Source: Cristatella mucedo (Eukaryota > Bryozoa > Phylactolaemata > Cristatellidae). From it: DNA of 64,000 nt. Position 1 is the first letter of the stretch, and each line of letters begins with the position of its first letter. A program made the translations under genes and the position numbers. The notes under the pieces were generated by a model. It saw nothing but the letters and a program-made list of their open reading frames with translations. It made no database searches and had not been told where the DNA came from. Positions 46,081 to 57,000 of the stretch are shown here, one piece after another. The DNA lies in NCBI GenBank assembly GCA_009760855.2, contig WPIO01000051.1:2161501-2225500 (forward strand), given 5' to 3'.

Positions 46081-46870
46081 TTACTTGTACAGGCCAAACA
46101 CTCGGCTCCGATCACCTGTCGATATCGTTCAATTAAGGCGACTTGCTGGGCCACTGCGCCAGCAACAATCAAGGATTCCTCAAAGAGTACTTTACTCAAG
46201 TCATTGTTGGTCGAGAAAGGTGGATTTAAAGGCTCAAATAGCAATATCGACAGGCAGGTTTGGAGGTCAGCACATTTGGTAGAAGATAACCGCCTTAAGC
46301 AAGCTACCAGGCAGGTGAAGTACTTTTTGACGTATCCTGGCTTGGTGCTAGTGCAGTGGCTTAGCCAGTCGCCTGATTTGTACCCCATGAAACAACTATG
46401 GAGCAATACATTTGCAACAAAACTCGGGCTAGTTGGAATGTGCTGCTGCAAAAATACAACGTACGCTGGTGGCTTCAATTCCTGGACAGAAGAGAGAGGT
46501 CATAATCATACTTGCATGCTGACCTTGTGCACATCACCCTAACCATGCTATTCTTGTTGCTTATCAAGCACGATACCATTCAATCGTGTTTCCTTTGCAG
46601 CAAATTCAAAGCCCCTAGAGAGAGATTGCCTTCTCTGGTGGCACTTTATCAAGTGTATTATTAATATTATTATTATTATAGAGAATCATGGTGGGCCGAT
46701 GTCACACAAAAAACGCATTTAAACCAACGGCATGTGTTTATTTTTGGGCAGTCAATAAATATGTTGACACGCTTTGCATAACTTTCGTATGACTGGCACT
46801 GTATTGCCAGAACAAATTTACAGCCACAGCAGCTGAGGTCATGCTTTGAAGATTTTTCCACCTGAGTATA
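46081..46870 (+). pseudogene. Tc1/mariner transposase relic with L2 tail inserted
   Basis: 46340-46400 encodes VQWLSQSPDLYPMKQLWSN, the WPxxSPDLNPIExxW block that contains the second catalytic-region signature of Tc1-type DDE transposases. The segments 46481-46505 and 46680-46860 match the 3' part of the Tc1 relic at 61300-62289 (GAGGTCATA, then TAGAGAATCATGGTGG...). An L2 tail sits between them at 46507-46680. The frame is destroyed. Confidence 0.7.
46507..46680 (+). mobile_element. L2 LINE 3' tail inserted in a Tc1 relic
   Basis: TTGCATGCTGACCTTGTGCA (3' UTR), hairpin region with AGAGATTGCCTTCTCT and ATT repeats. The matching Tc1 copy at 62103-62120 (GAGGTCATATAGAATCGTGG) preserves the uninterrupted site. 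Confidence 0.85.
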
Positions 46871-46974
46871 AGTCCTGCCTATTGCTAAAGAACACTAGAG
46901 TCAAGCAATTTGGATATTCCGAAAGAGATTAGCAGAGCTAAGAAAAATTTAAAGCAGACAGCCTTCGGTCCTGC

Positions 46975-47490
46975 TCAGCTTTGCTGGACCATAAATCAGT
47001 AAGACCGTTGGTGACAGAACCTTTTGCTCTGCAGGTCCTTGACTATGGAACCTATTTCTACAATTCTTACGCAACGACAACTACTCTCCTGCTGCCCACA
47101 ACGACACATCCTTTCCAGCCGTCCTAAACTCCTACTTCCATGCTATTAACTACCTTAACTACTCTACTGACTCAGTTTAGCTTCTCACTTTCTCAGTATT
47201 TCATAATAATAATAATAATTCATTTATATAGCGCCCCAAGAGAAATTAATCTCTATTCAGGCGCTTCACACATGCCTCGGGGCTCGAGCCCACGACCTCA
47301 GTCAGACCTTGGTCGGGGCGAGCACCTTAACCGCTAGACCAAACCAGCTCGGCGTTTTCGTGAGATGAAGTCTGTTGGCTACCGAACTCGAACCGAAAGG
47401 CGCTTCAGCTGTAAGTGCGCTAAAGAAACTCTCTTGCACAATAGTGTTTGTGGGCTTGTGGAGTTACAGACGGAGATACACTACATTGTT
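46975..47490 (+). mobile_element. Second LINE family 3' end, interrupted by SINE A
   Basis: 46975-47200 and 47356-47490 align with 28390-28690 (CAACGACAACTA, CATCCTTTCCAGCCGTCCT, GTGAGATGAAGTCTGTTGGC, CGGAGATACACTACATTGT). The SINE at 47204-47355 sits between them. The protein-coding part is too eroded to read. Confidence 0.7.
47204..47355 (-). mobile_element. SINE family A, best-preserved antisense copy
   Basis: The minus strand reads GAGCTGGTTTGGTCTAGCGG TTAAGGTGCTCG (A box), a GACCAAGGTCTGACTGAGGT spacer, GTGGGCTCGAGCCCCGAGGC (B box), then TGAAGCGCCTGAATAGAGAT TAATTTCTCTTGGGGCGC and (ATT)n. The head is tRNA-like with internal RNA polymerase III promoter boxes. The tail is the L2-type hairpin. 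It is inserted in the second LINE family. Confidence 0.85.
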
Positions 47491-48929
47491 ATTAGAATTT
47501 CCAAAAGCTAAAAGAAAAAACTGTATCACAACTGGCAGCACCCCAAAATCTGACAGATTCAAGACGAATAGAGGGCTGCGAAGCTGCTACAATGAAATAT
47601 AGCCTCTCGTGAAAGCACATTAGAATGGGTCGGTGACTTCGTAGAAGAATGGGAGCATGCATTGCAGGCACAGACAGAAAGTAGATAAAACCAGCTACGA
47701 CATCATGCAAGCCAAAGCAATGTCCGTTCGTGAGGCCCTAAGATTCATGTAACCCATCAAAAAAGACGAGAGTTACACATAAGATAAGCAACCTTATCAC
47801 AATGTCTTTTGCAACATAAAATATATCAGATTTGATATAAAAAAATTAATCAAGCTGAAATTTCATGTAAGATAATATTGTCAAGCTTATCTAATAGTCA
47901 CTGCCTTGCAAACTAGCTGAGAATTTAAATGTACAAATCATGCAAAAGAGCAATAGTGGCATAGCCCCTTAACTCTAAAGTATACTAAAAAGAAAAATGC
48001 TAGCACCTTAGCTCTAAAATATAATAAATAGAATAAATCGGTCAGTAATGGCATTACCTTCTGCACCTTACCAACCGAAGATTTTGGGATTTACGTTTAA
48101 TAATAACAAGTTTCTTTCACAGGAATAAGTTTTTGTGCGGGTTCTTGTATCAAACTTAGGCTGGAGAGTAAATTAAATCTAGAGCAATCCTATGCCCATA
48201 TCCAAATGCCTTCACCGGCTCATGTCTAAATCGTCAGAGAGACAGCATTACACCTCAGCAAGAAAGAACGAATGCAGAAAATGATATTTAACCGGTAATA
48301 AAAAGCTAGCTTTCACAGCAAGATCATCAGAACTCAATAAAGTGTCGAAGGAGAATAACTGTAGGTGTCTGGACCAGGACAAATCTTACAGCATAAAAGC
48401 TTTCCGTTAGATCGCATGCAGTGCCCCTGCTGCGTTTGAACATAGCTTCCACCAATGGCCATGGGCAGTGTCTCAAAAGCCAGCAGCAGCATAGCATGTG
48501 TGCACCTAGACATTGACACACTCGTGCCATTCTGCTATGTTTGCCCTAAATCATTATAAAATAAGCAAAGAGCCATACATTCTCAGGCTGACTGAAGATA
48601 CAGTTACACAGTCCACCATGAACTATTTTAACTATTTCACCAATATTATTTGATGGCTATGATGCTCTGTGATGATGTTCGTGACCATATTCATAAGATA
48701 ATTATTTTGTTTAATCTTGTAAATGCAGCTTAGCAGGCAATTTCCACATAATTCGTAAGCATGAGAATGTGAATTCTTAGGACTTGGTAGCGGTCGTGCA
48801 AAGTTGCATGCTAAACGGTAACCCACAAGATGATCCCATGATCTGGCAGTGGCCAGGTTAGAGAAGATCTTCTGCTGAAGACTGCTAAAAATGTGCAAGT
48901 ACTCCAGCTGGGAAGTACGTGTGTCTTAC
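47491..48929. other. Unassigned; may contain the NudE terminal exon and 3' UTR
   Basis: No repeat was recognised. The NudE gene reads on the minus strand into this region, and its last coding exon should lie here or further left. No acceptor plus conserved peptide could be picked out. The NudE carboxyl end is poorly conserved. Confidence 0.35.
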
Positions 48930-49048
48930 CTGGGTGCACCACTTGCGACTGTAACACTTTTTAGGGGAAAGATCCCGACCTCCTGCTGATGTAGGTAGTG
49001 GTGGTCTTTCACAAAGTTTCGGCATTGTGAGAGCTTCAGCTCAAGAGC
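48930..49048 (-). CDS. ndel1: NudE exon, ALESKLAACRNF-equivalent block
   Basis: 119 bases: acceptor TTCTTAAAAG, donor GTAAGA. It encodes [20 protein letters not shown] followed by [19 protein letters not shown], and ends two bases into a codon. It joins in phase 0 to the exon ending at 53688. The remaining tail of the protein was not found. Confidence 0.9.
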
Positions 49049-52000
49049 CTTTTAAGAAGAAAATCCAAGACGAGTTAACTGAGCACAGATGGCGCACGTT
49101 CGACACAAATAAAAGTTGGACACCAGTGCCACAGCAGACATAGGCATAATCGCCATCTCTATCCGAGTGGCTATGCAGGCATGCCACTTCCACGATAGCT
49201 GCTGTCTAGTCGGAAGCCATCACGGTAGCCCACTGGCATCTTCTGGACTGCAGAAGATGATGGTTAACTCATACCTGACAGGATCAAAAGCTATACAGCA
49301 ATTCCTCGGCAGGACGTTCCAAAATATGCGTTTCAAACTTGCCTGGGTGCAGAGCAGAGCCCTCAACTGGGTACCAACCCATCTCCACGCCCATACCCAT
49401 ATGGTTACTGGGTATGCGTTGGTGGTGTCTCGATCTTATAGGTAGGTGTGTGTGGGTAGTGACCAGCCTTATAAAAATCCCACTCATGCATCTTCCGTGT
49501 CTTCTTGGGTGTGCTTCGTCTGAGAATGATATTTCAAGTGTTTTTTTGCATCCTCGGCTAACAACGATCCCTGGCTTGTCATCAACTCTTGGTTAATGCT
49601 TAGCCTGATCTTCATTCAGATGCTGTACAGTGAGTTGTACAGCATCTGAATGAAGGCTTGGTTCTATTGGGGTGCTATAAAAACGACACTATTAATAGTG
49701 TTATTACTATTATTATTATAATTACTATTCTGAACCGCCTACACCCTCGAACGTGTCCTTTTTTCGAAAGTGTGAACTGAATGCAAAGGGCAAGGTGCTG
49801 ATACGTAACAACACAGGCTGTGGCTTCGAGTCTTGCAGCAGTCAATTCTTTATTGCCGACTGCAAGGGGCAATGATGGCCGAAAAGGCTCTTCGGCTACT
49901 ATATAAATGAGGCTGCTAAAACAGCCAACCTTTACTTCACCTAACTTTGTATTGATGCAATAACGTGGTGAGCTGCAGTGTCTTGCTCTGGTTTGCCACC
50001 ACAGCCTGTTCTGCTAGCCACTGCCAGACGGTTGGCAGTCGCAGTGTCTAGTTCTCCTGCAGAGCAGGAATAGATACTTGTTGAGGTGCAATGCACTTTT
50101 GCGGCCTGAAATCGACTGCTGTGCAATTGGACGATCAGCACGACGAAAGCATGCCATCGAACTGACACGCACACAAATACTGCTTCCGAATTCTGACATG
50201 AACCGATTATACTTCTTACTTATTTATATCGATTATCTTGCCCAGCCTACGAGCCTCATCAAGAAGGATGGATAAGGAAAAGGACCAATCATGAGTGCAA
50301 TCACAAGCACAATCACTGATCATGAGCACATCAACCTGCACCTATCAAGACCGCATAGAATCTACAGCATACCACAGACCAGGAGAACGAGTAACCAAAC
50401 TGACAACCAGTACAATCAAGAATAGAAAGCAGCTGATGTAAATTCTTTGAGCCGTTTACCAATACAAAAAGCAAGCCATTTTCAACAAGCCTTATGTCAT
50501 TCATTTTAGAATAGATGTACTGCTGCATCCAGTGGCAAGATCAACTGTCGCCCATCGACAAGTACCACCGTGTACGCTTGTTGTCCCTTCGTGCTCATAC
50601 ATATACTACTACTGTAAGCCCAGTGCATGTCTCTGCCATGGTTAGCGAATTATTTATTGTCAGTAGAACTTTTCGGGAGCTAGAACGGGCTGTCGGCACC
50701 AAATTAACACATGTTGTCACCAACTGTGACGCACGCTCTCCCATTAGAATGGGTGCTAATTTCTCTAACTTAATAGTGAAGAAAGTGCCAATGCTAATTT
50801 CACTGGCTGCTTTCAACTTGCACCACTGGAATTCTCACTCCTTGTGCAATAAGTGCAATAAACCGTTAGTTGTTTGCAGACTGACACCAGTCAACATACT
50901 CGAGATATTTGCTGTCACTGAAGCCGAAGCCAAAGAAATAATCGGCTATTGGCGATGCTGCCCAAGATTTTGCCTGTTTTGTACACCCGAGATCACTGAA
51001 ACCTGGTGGTGGATGACTAGTAGTCCTATTAAGCACTCTTTTGAATCTGGTTTTCTGTCCACCTAGTGGTAGGTAGCCGGTGGTGGGGGAAATTTATCGT
51101 CCACTTCGTAGCAATCCCAGCATCAACTCTGACGTCTCTGATTTTTTGTAAGTTCTTTGCACTTATGACAGTCTTCATGACAGCTCACAAACAAGCATAA
51201 TGTCCACCGAACCCAATGGTGACTTGGCAGAGCGTTTCTCAAAAATCTCCTTAGGTAAGATGGAACAGATAAGGAATTCGACCCCGTCACTGCCGTCCTG
51301 CAGGATAGGAATCCAACTTAAACCTGCTCTTCTTCTCTTTCCTCCTTCACGCCAGTCTCTTTAGAGCTCACCGATAAATTTCTGCCCAAGTCTGCGAAGA
51401 CAGCTAGTTCTCTTGATGCAATCCCAACAGTTCTCCTTGTGAGGTGCACGGACCTGTTTCTGCTCACTTTAACTAATGTTGTAAATTTGTCCTTGGATAC
51501 CAGTGAAGTCCCTGCCCATCTGAAGATGGCAGTAGCTAGGCCAATCATTAAAAAGCCGGCCCTTGATAATGGGTGCCTAAGCAACTTTGGCCTAGTCTCT
51601 GTTCTGCCATTTTTACCCGAGACATTTAAAATGAGTAGCATCCTAGAACCAAAGCGATTACCTCAGTTCGTCCCGAGCAGGTTTGGTCCAGTGATTAAGA
51701 TGCTCGTCCCGACCAAGGTCTGAGGTCATGAGCTGGAGCACCGAGACACATGTGAAGCGCCTGAATAGAGATTAAGTTCTCTTGGGGCGATATACAAATG
51801 AATTATATTTATTTTCATTTCGTCAGACCTTCCTGGAAAATTCCAATCTGGATTTAGAGATGAGCATTCCACAGAAACTGCTCTGCTGCAATTACAATAA
51901 CGATGACTGGTTTAACTATGCCTTCCTGAACTATGCCTCTCTGCTAGTTCTCCTAGATCTCTCAGCAGCATTTGAAAAAATTGATATACGGATCCTTTTT

Positions 52001-52153
52001 TACACTCCTCAACACGCCTAGGTACACTGGCATAGTGTTAAACTCAGCTAGGCCCTACCTCAAGGGGATGGACATTCCCCCCGGACATTTCCACCCCTTT
52101 CCCCCAGGGTTTAGGTTTTAGGGTTTAGTGTTTAGGGTTTTGGGTTTTATAGG

Positions 52154-52242
<89 letters not shown>

Positions 52243-54042
52243 GGATTCTTAGTTATACATTCATCAACATAGGGGGAAAGCATTACATCAAAGTACAGCT
52301 TTTGTGATTAGACTACTCAAATGGACTGTGTTGTGCAAGGCCAACAAGTGAATATGTCATACGGAATTAACCAAATGTCAAACTACACTGAATTGATTTT
52401 ATTTCAATAGAGTGTGAACTTCATTTGATCATGTATATCTGTATTCTTAGTTATACACTCATCAACATAGGGGGGAATGTCCTACCCCGGGGGGGGAATG
52501 TCCGGGGGGAAATGTACTAGGGTTCACCAGAGGGGAAATGTCCGGGGGGGGAATGTCCAGGGGGGGAATGTCCTACATGCAGAAGTAAATGGCTGTCGGT
52601 CATCCGGGAAGCCCTCAGAGTATGTGGTATCTCAGGGTTCAGTCTTGGGACGTTTATTTCACAACCTGTAATCTCCCTCTGGCCGATGACATCACCAAAT
52701 GCAGTCTTGGCTTTCATCTCTAGACCAATGCCACTCGGCACTATGTACACACGGACCGTTTACAGCCATACTTTGCATCCGATTAACTTAAGGATAAATG
52801 TCTAGAAAATCCCGAAAAATGTCCAGCAATCAAATATTTGTCTTGGGTACCTATCAAGAGACAAACATATTAGAAATGGGATCAGAAGTTATGACGATTT
52901 TCATGTAAAGGAAAATTCGTATGCAAACCATGACTAGAGCAAAAGTAAACACAAAGCAACATCGAAAATAAACTTACCGATCTCTTGATCATATGCGACT
53001 TGTGTTTTAACTTGTTGAAACTTAGTATATCGAGTAACTTGTTTGCAGCTTGTTGAGGTGCATATCTGTTTTTTATGTTAATCGTTTATAATTTATTGTT
53101 TACAATGAATAATTGTTGTAAATAGCTTTTATCAACAATGTAACATTCGGCCTTGTAAATTGCATGACTTGGCCAATACTTCACGTACCGAATTAAATTT
53201 AATTAATTAAAAATTAAATTAAATTTGAAATGTGAGTTCAGCTCTGGTTGTAAATCACTACAATAATTTATTTCTGCTTTCGGTTGGATAATTGTTATAA
53301 ATTTCATCAAATGTCAAGGAGCATGATTTGCTGCAATCATGGACATGCATGTATCCCAGTAAAAGACAAGCAAATAATAAAATAATGCTGGTTTTGTATA
53401 GCACTCTCAAGAGAATTTAATCTCTTTCTAGGCACTTTACATATGCTGTAGAGGAAGCATGACCATGTGGTTAGAGGTAACATGCACAGTGACACCGTGC
53501 ATTATCTGGCTATCGGTAACATGCATTGTCAACACCCATAACCACACGAAGGACAAATCACAAAGAACCCACAATTGCTGTGAGGAACAGATGCATTCGG
53601 ATGGTTCACAAATATTTCCAATCCTTACAACAATTGACTAAAACAAACTTTCTGGACATGCAAACTCAAACGTTTGTCTCTGCTTACCCCCACTTTGCTC
53701 AGCAGGTCACCAACGATGTTTAGGGCTGACAACTGTGCACGTGAAGACAGCGGTAAAAAGCCACCAGGCCCAGCTGAGGTTGGACTGATGGCTGTCGTTT
53801 CCGAGGACAAAGGGCTAGTGAGCGGATCGGCTTGCATCCTTTCAGCTACAGCAAGCATACCAAACACACAGCTAAAGCATATGCAGAGGCAGAGCAAAAA
53901 CAATAATGGCACGAACGCAGATTGCAAGGTGATGCAAGTGATATTGAACAGCCACTTCAGGCATTCTTTAGCACCAAACTACAGCGCAAAGTCATATGCA
54001 TTCAGGCGCATACGCACACGCACACACACACACACACACACA

Positions 54043-54077
<35 letters not shown>

Positions 54078-57000
54078 AATGATCACAGACTAACGCACAC
54101 ACGCACACCTGCCGGCTCCATGCCCATGCCGGGCATAGTGTGTTCGCCATTGAAAGGCACGTGCCGCAGTCGGTCATCGAGCAGCAGGCCGTCGCGGAGG
54201 CTGCTATGCGATGACGAAGCATGATCGCCGTTCATTTTCGACTCGCTCCTTCTCGTGCAGATGTCCACCTCTTGCTTCAAGTCTGCAATACAAATACGAA
54301 TGCCGAGGCGCACTCAAGAGAACATAGAAATGGCCCAAGAAGGCAGGGTGTGCCTCCCCCTGAGCATTTGCAGCGGCAGCTGCTGTGGCTGCGCTTGCCA
54401 GGCACCTCTCGCCTCGTCCTTGAGCCTTTGGACAAGCTGCACCAGCATCTCCTTTTCATCCAGCTCGCTTTCGAGGAACGCGTTCCTTTCGATGCACTGT
54501 ACACAAAAGCAATCAGCCGTAAACGTCTACATATCTACAGCAATTCTGCTGTGGGCATGGCAGCATTGGCATTCATATTTCTTTTAAGCAGCAGTGCCAA
54601 AAGAATTCGGCTGATGATTTGGCTGGTACTCAACTACTTAAAGTGAATGTGCAGCTAGCCGGAAATCAACAGCAGGTAAAAAGAAAAGTGCCATGCGGTT
54701 GTTACAAATTCATTGCAGATAAAAAAAAGCTTAGCTACCGTATTTTTTCACCATCTGCCAACGACATACTGAACACATTAAGACCTGCAAGAGAGACTTA
54801 CTGAAGTCCAGCATGAGCTAACTTTGATACACTACCTTCGTCTAAGCAAGCCCGAATTCGGAAATATTACATGGTGTAATGTAGATAGACTCGGATTAGC
54901 AAATTCATTGTGCACGATATTACCAACAAATAGACTGAAACTGGCTCGATGGCCGAGACAGCTGGATCTGGTTTGCTGCGCAGAACCAATGCCGGACAAG
55001 ACCTAATCATTAAGAGAGTAGCACCTCAAAATAAAACTGCCACACTTAAACACCTTGCAAGGTCATTTAAAGATGCTACATGAATCAATAATAGAAAATA
55101 TACGGTCAAGTATGTGGCTTACTAAGAGTGGCCCATATTTCGGAGAATCAAGGATCAAGTGAAATGTCATTTTTTCGTACAAAACACCAAGATTACTTGC
55201 ATTGAATAATCTCCCAGCGAATGCCCAGATTGACACGCCCTGCAAAACTACAGCTACCTATGCTTTGCCAGGCAGCAAATCATCTTTAACCACAGCAGCC
55301 TCTGACCAGAGAAAAGTGCCACCGGAAGTCGGTCGTGCTTGTCGTCATGCACACTTGGCAATGTTTTATCAGCATGCACCGTCGAAGCACATACTGCCAT
55401 TCCAGTCATGGTACACCCATTCGCAAGCTACACTTGATTCTTGAGGCTAGAAATTCGCCAATTCTACACATGATTGCACAAATGCCTGCAATACCAACGG
55501 CCTTATAGACAGAGTAAAGGAAAGCTTGTGTACATGCTCGACCACTGTCAAACACACTGCATTGCACGCTAACAGGGCCGCCCACGTCCCGACAGCTACA
55601 ATAGGTTCTCCTTCGGGCACGAATGAAACTCCAACAGCCATCAATGCACATCCAACAGCCACAGCAGGCGTTGCAATCGCTATAACCCGCCGCAGCGACA
55701 GTTGGAACTGCGACGGTGGCACCTGATTCATCCTGATCTCGAAGTCCTCCAGTGACGCCAGCGTCTCCCTACACGGACAAAAGTGACACCAGCTTAGCAA
55801 CAAGCAGACGGAGCAGTGGCTGGCTACAGCAGGGATTGCCTTTCGGAGAGGGGGAGGACGAGAGGTTAAGCTGTGTCTACACTGGACACCCTTCGGAGTT
55901 AAGACACAAGAGAATGTAAGGCACCGCCAGACCTGTTTAAAGTTATTTTGATTGTTATTTGACCGTAGCTCGTAAGAAATTACGTGCCTATGGACATCTA
56001 AACGCTTATCGCTTCGGGCTGCTGGGTCTCCCACGCCGGCGGCTGCCTTAGCTACGCCGGCGGCTAGTAACCTGCTTGTTAGTTATGATCGTCAGCAGCT
56101 GTTATTGCTTCGTCATCTCAGATCAAATGCATTCCTAGATATTAATGTTGTTGCCAAGATTCATGAACTATGCATTTACAAAAGAAAAGCACCCCAAAGC
56201 CGCCGCGGTGGCCGGAACCGCCAGCTCAGATGCCGCTCGTTGGGCGGGAGCTGCGAGCTGAGTACCCACTCGTTTGGTATTCCTAGCATTGTCTCGAACC
56301 ACTCAGCACGCTCCCCCACATGCGTCACTGTAAATCTCTCTAACTTAGTGGTCATCAGGCCTGTGTTGTAACTCCATCGGCCAGACTTAATGCTTGCCTT
56401 TGGAATCCTCGCTCAATGTGCAATAAACCTCTAGTAATAAGCGACCTTATTTCTGAAAATGGTATCGACCTGCTCGCCCTAACTGAAACTTGGCTGAAAT
56501 CGATCAACTGCCCGACAATTAAAGACGCTACTCCATCTGGTATCTCGTTCTTTCACACCCCTAGATCAATCAAAACTGGAGGTGGAGTTGCTATTATCGT
56601 GCGCTCGAAATTCAACTTCAAGCCATTTGCGGTACCCTAGAAGCAGTCTTTTGAATCAATTGTCTTGGTCTCACCCGAAAACAAGCTACCGATAGTGGCA
56701 GTAATCTATCGCCACCAGGTACCAAATCCTCCTTTATCTCAGATTTCTCCGATCTCATTTCGATTCTGTGTGCAAGAAATCGATCCTTCCTTGTTATGGG
56801 TGATTTCAACGTTCACTTTGATAACTTATCTGACGCTTTCAGCACCGAATTTCGTGCATTGACTGACTCGTTGTCTCTTGTGGCTCATGTGCATGGCCCT
56901 ACCCACATCAAGGGTCACACACTAGACCAGATTTTCTCATACAACTGCACTTTGTCATCACCAATTATTACCAAATCCTGCTTATCTGACCACATGCAGA

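Larger units (their letters stand above)
50630..52760 (+). mobile_element. Older L2-related LINE, broken by a SINE and a foldback-like insertion
   Basis: 50630-51066 encodes the start of an endonuclease open frame ([35 protein letters not shown]) comparable to 56290-56580 of the good L2. 51190-51660 encodes the pre-RT and RT start ([40 protein letters not shown]). 51826-52066 has [16 protein letters not shown] and [15 protein letters not shown]. 52576-52760 has [20 protein letters not shown]. Insertions occupy 51678-51830 and 52068-52575. It lies within the large NudE intron, antisense to the gene. Confidence 0.8.

Noticed and set aside
48632-48898. NudE terminal exon candidate on the minus strand
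   Set aside because: The implied intron would be only about 120 bases and the peptide shows no NudE similarity; not supported.
52105-52150. True interstitial telomere from a chromosome fusion
   Set aside because: The TTTAGGG-like motifs are few and irregular and lie inside an inverted-repeat insertion, so an element-internal origin is simpler.
55447-56034. 195-codon minus-strand frame with hydrophobic segments, suggesting a membrane protein
   Set aside because: The part that is conserved is the 46-base NudE exon ([15 protein letters not shown]); the hydrophobic part follows its splice donor and is intron.
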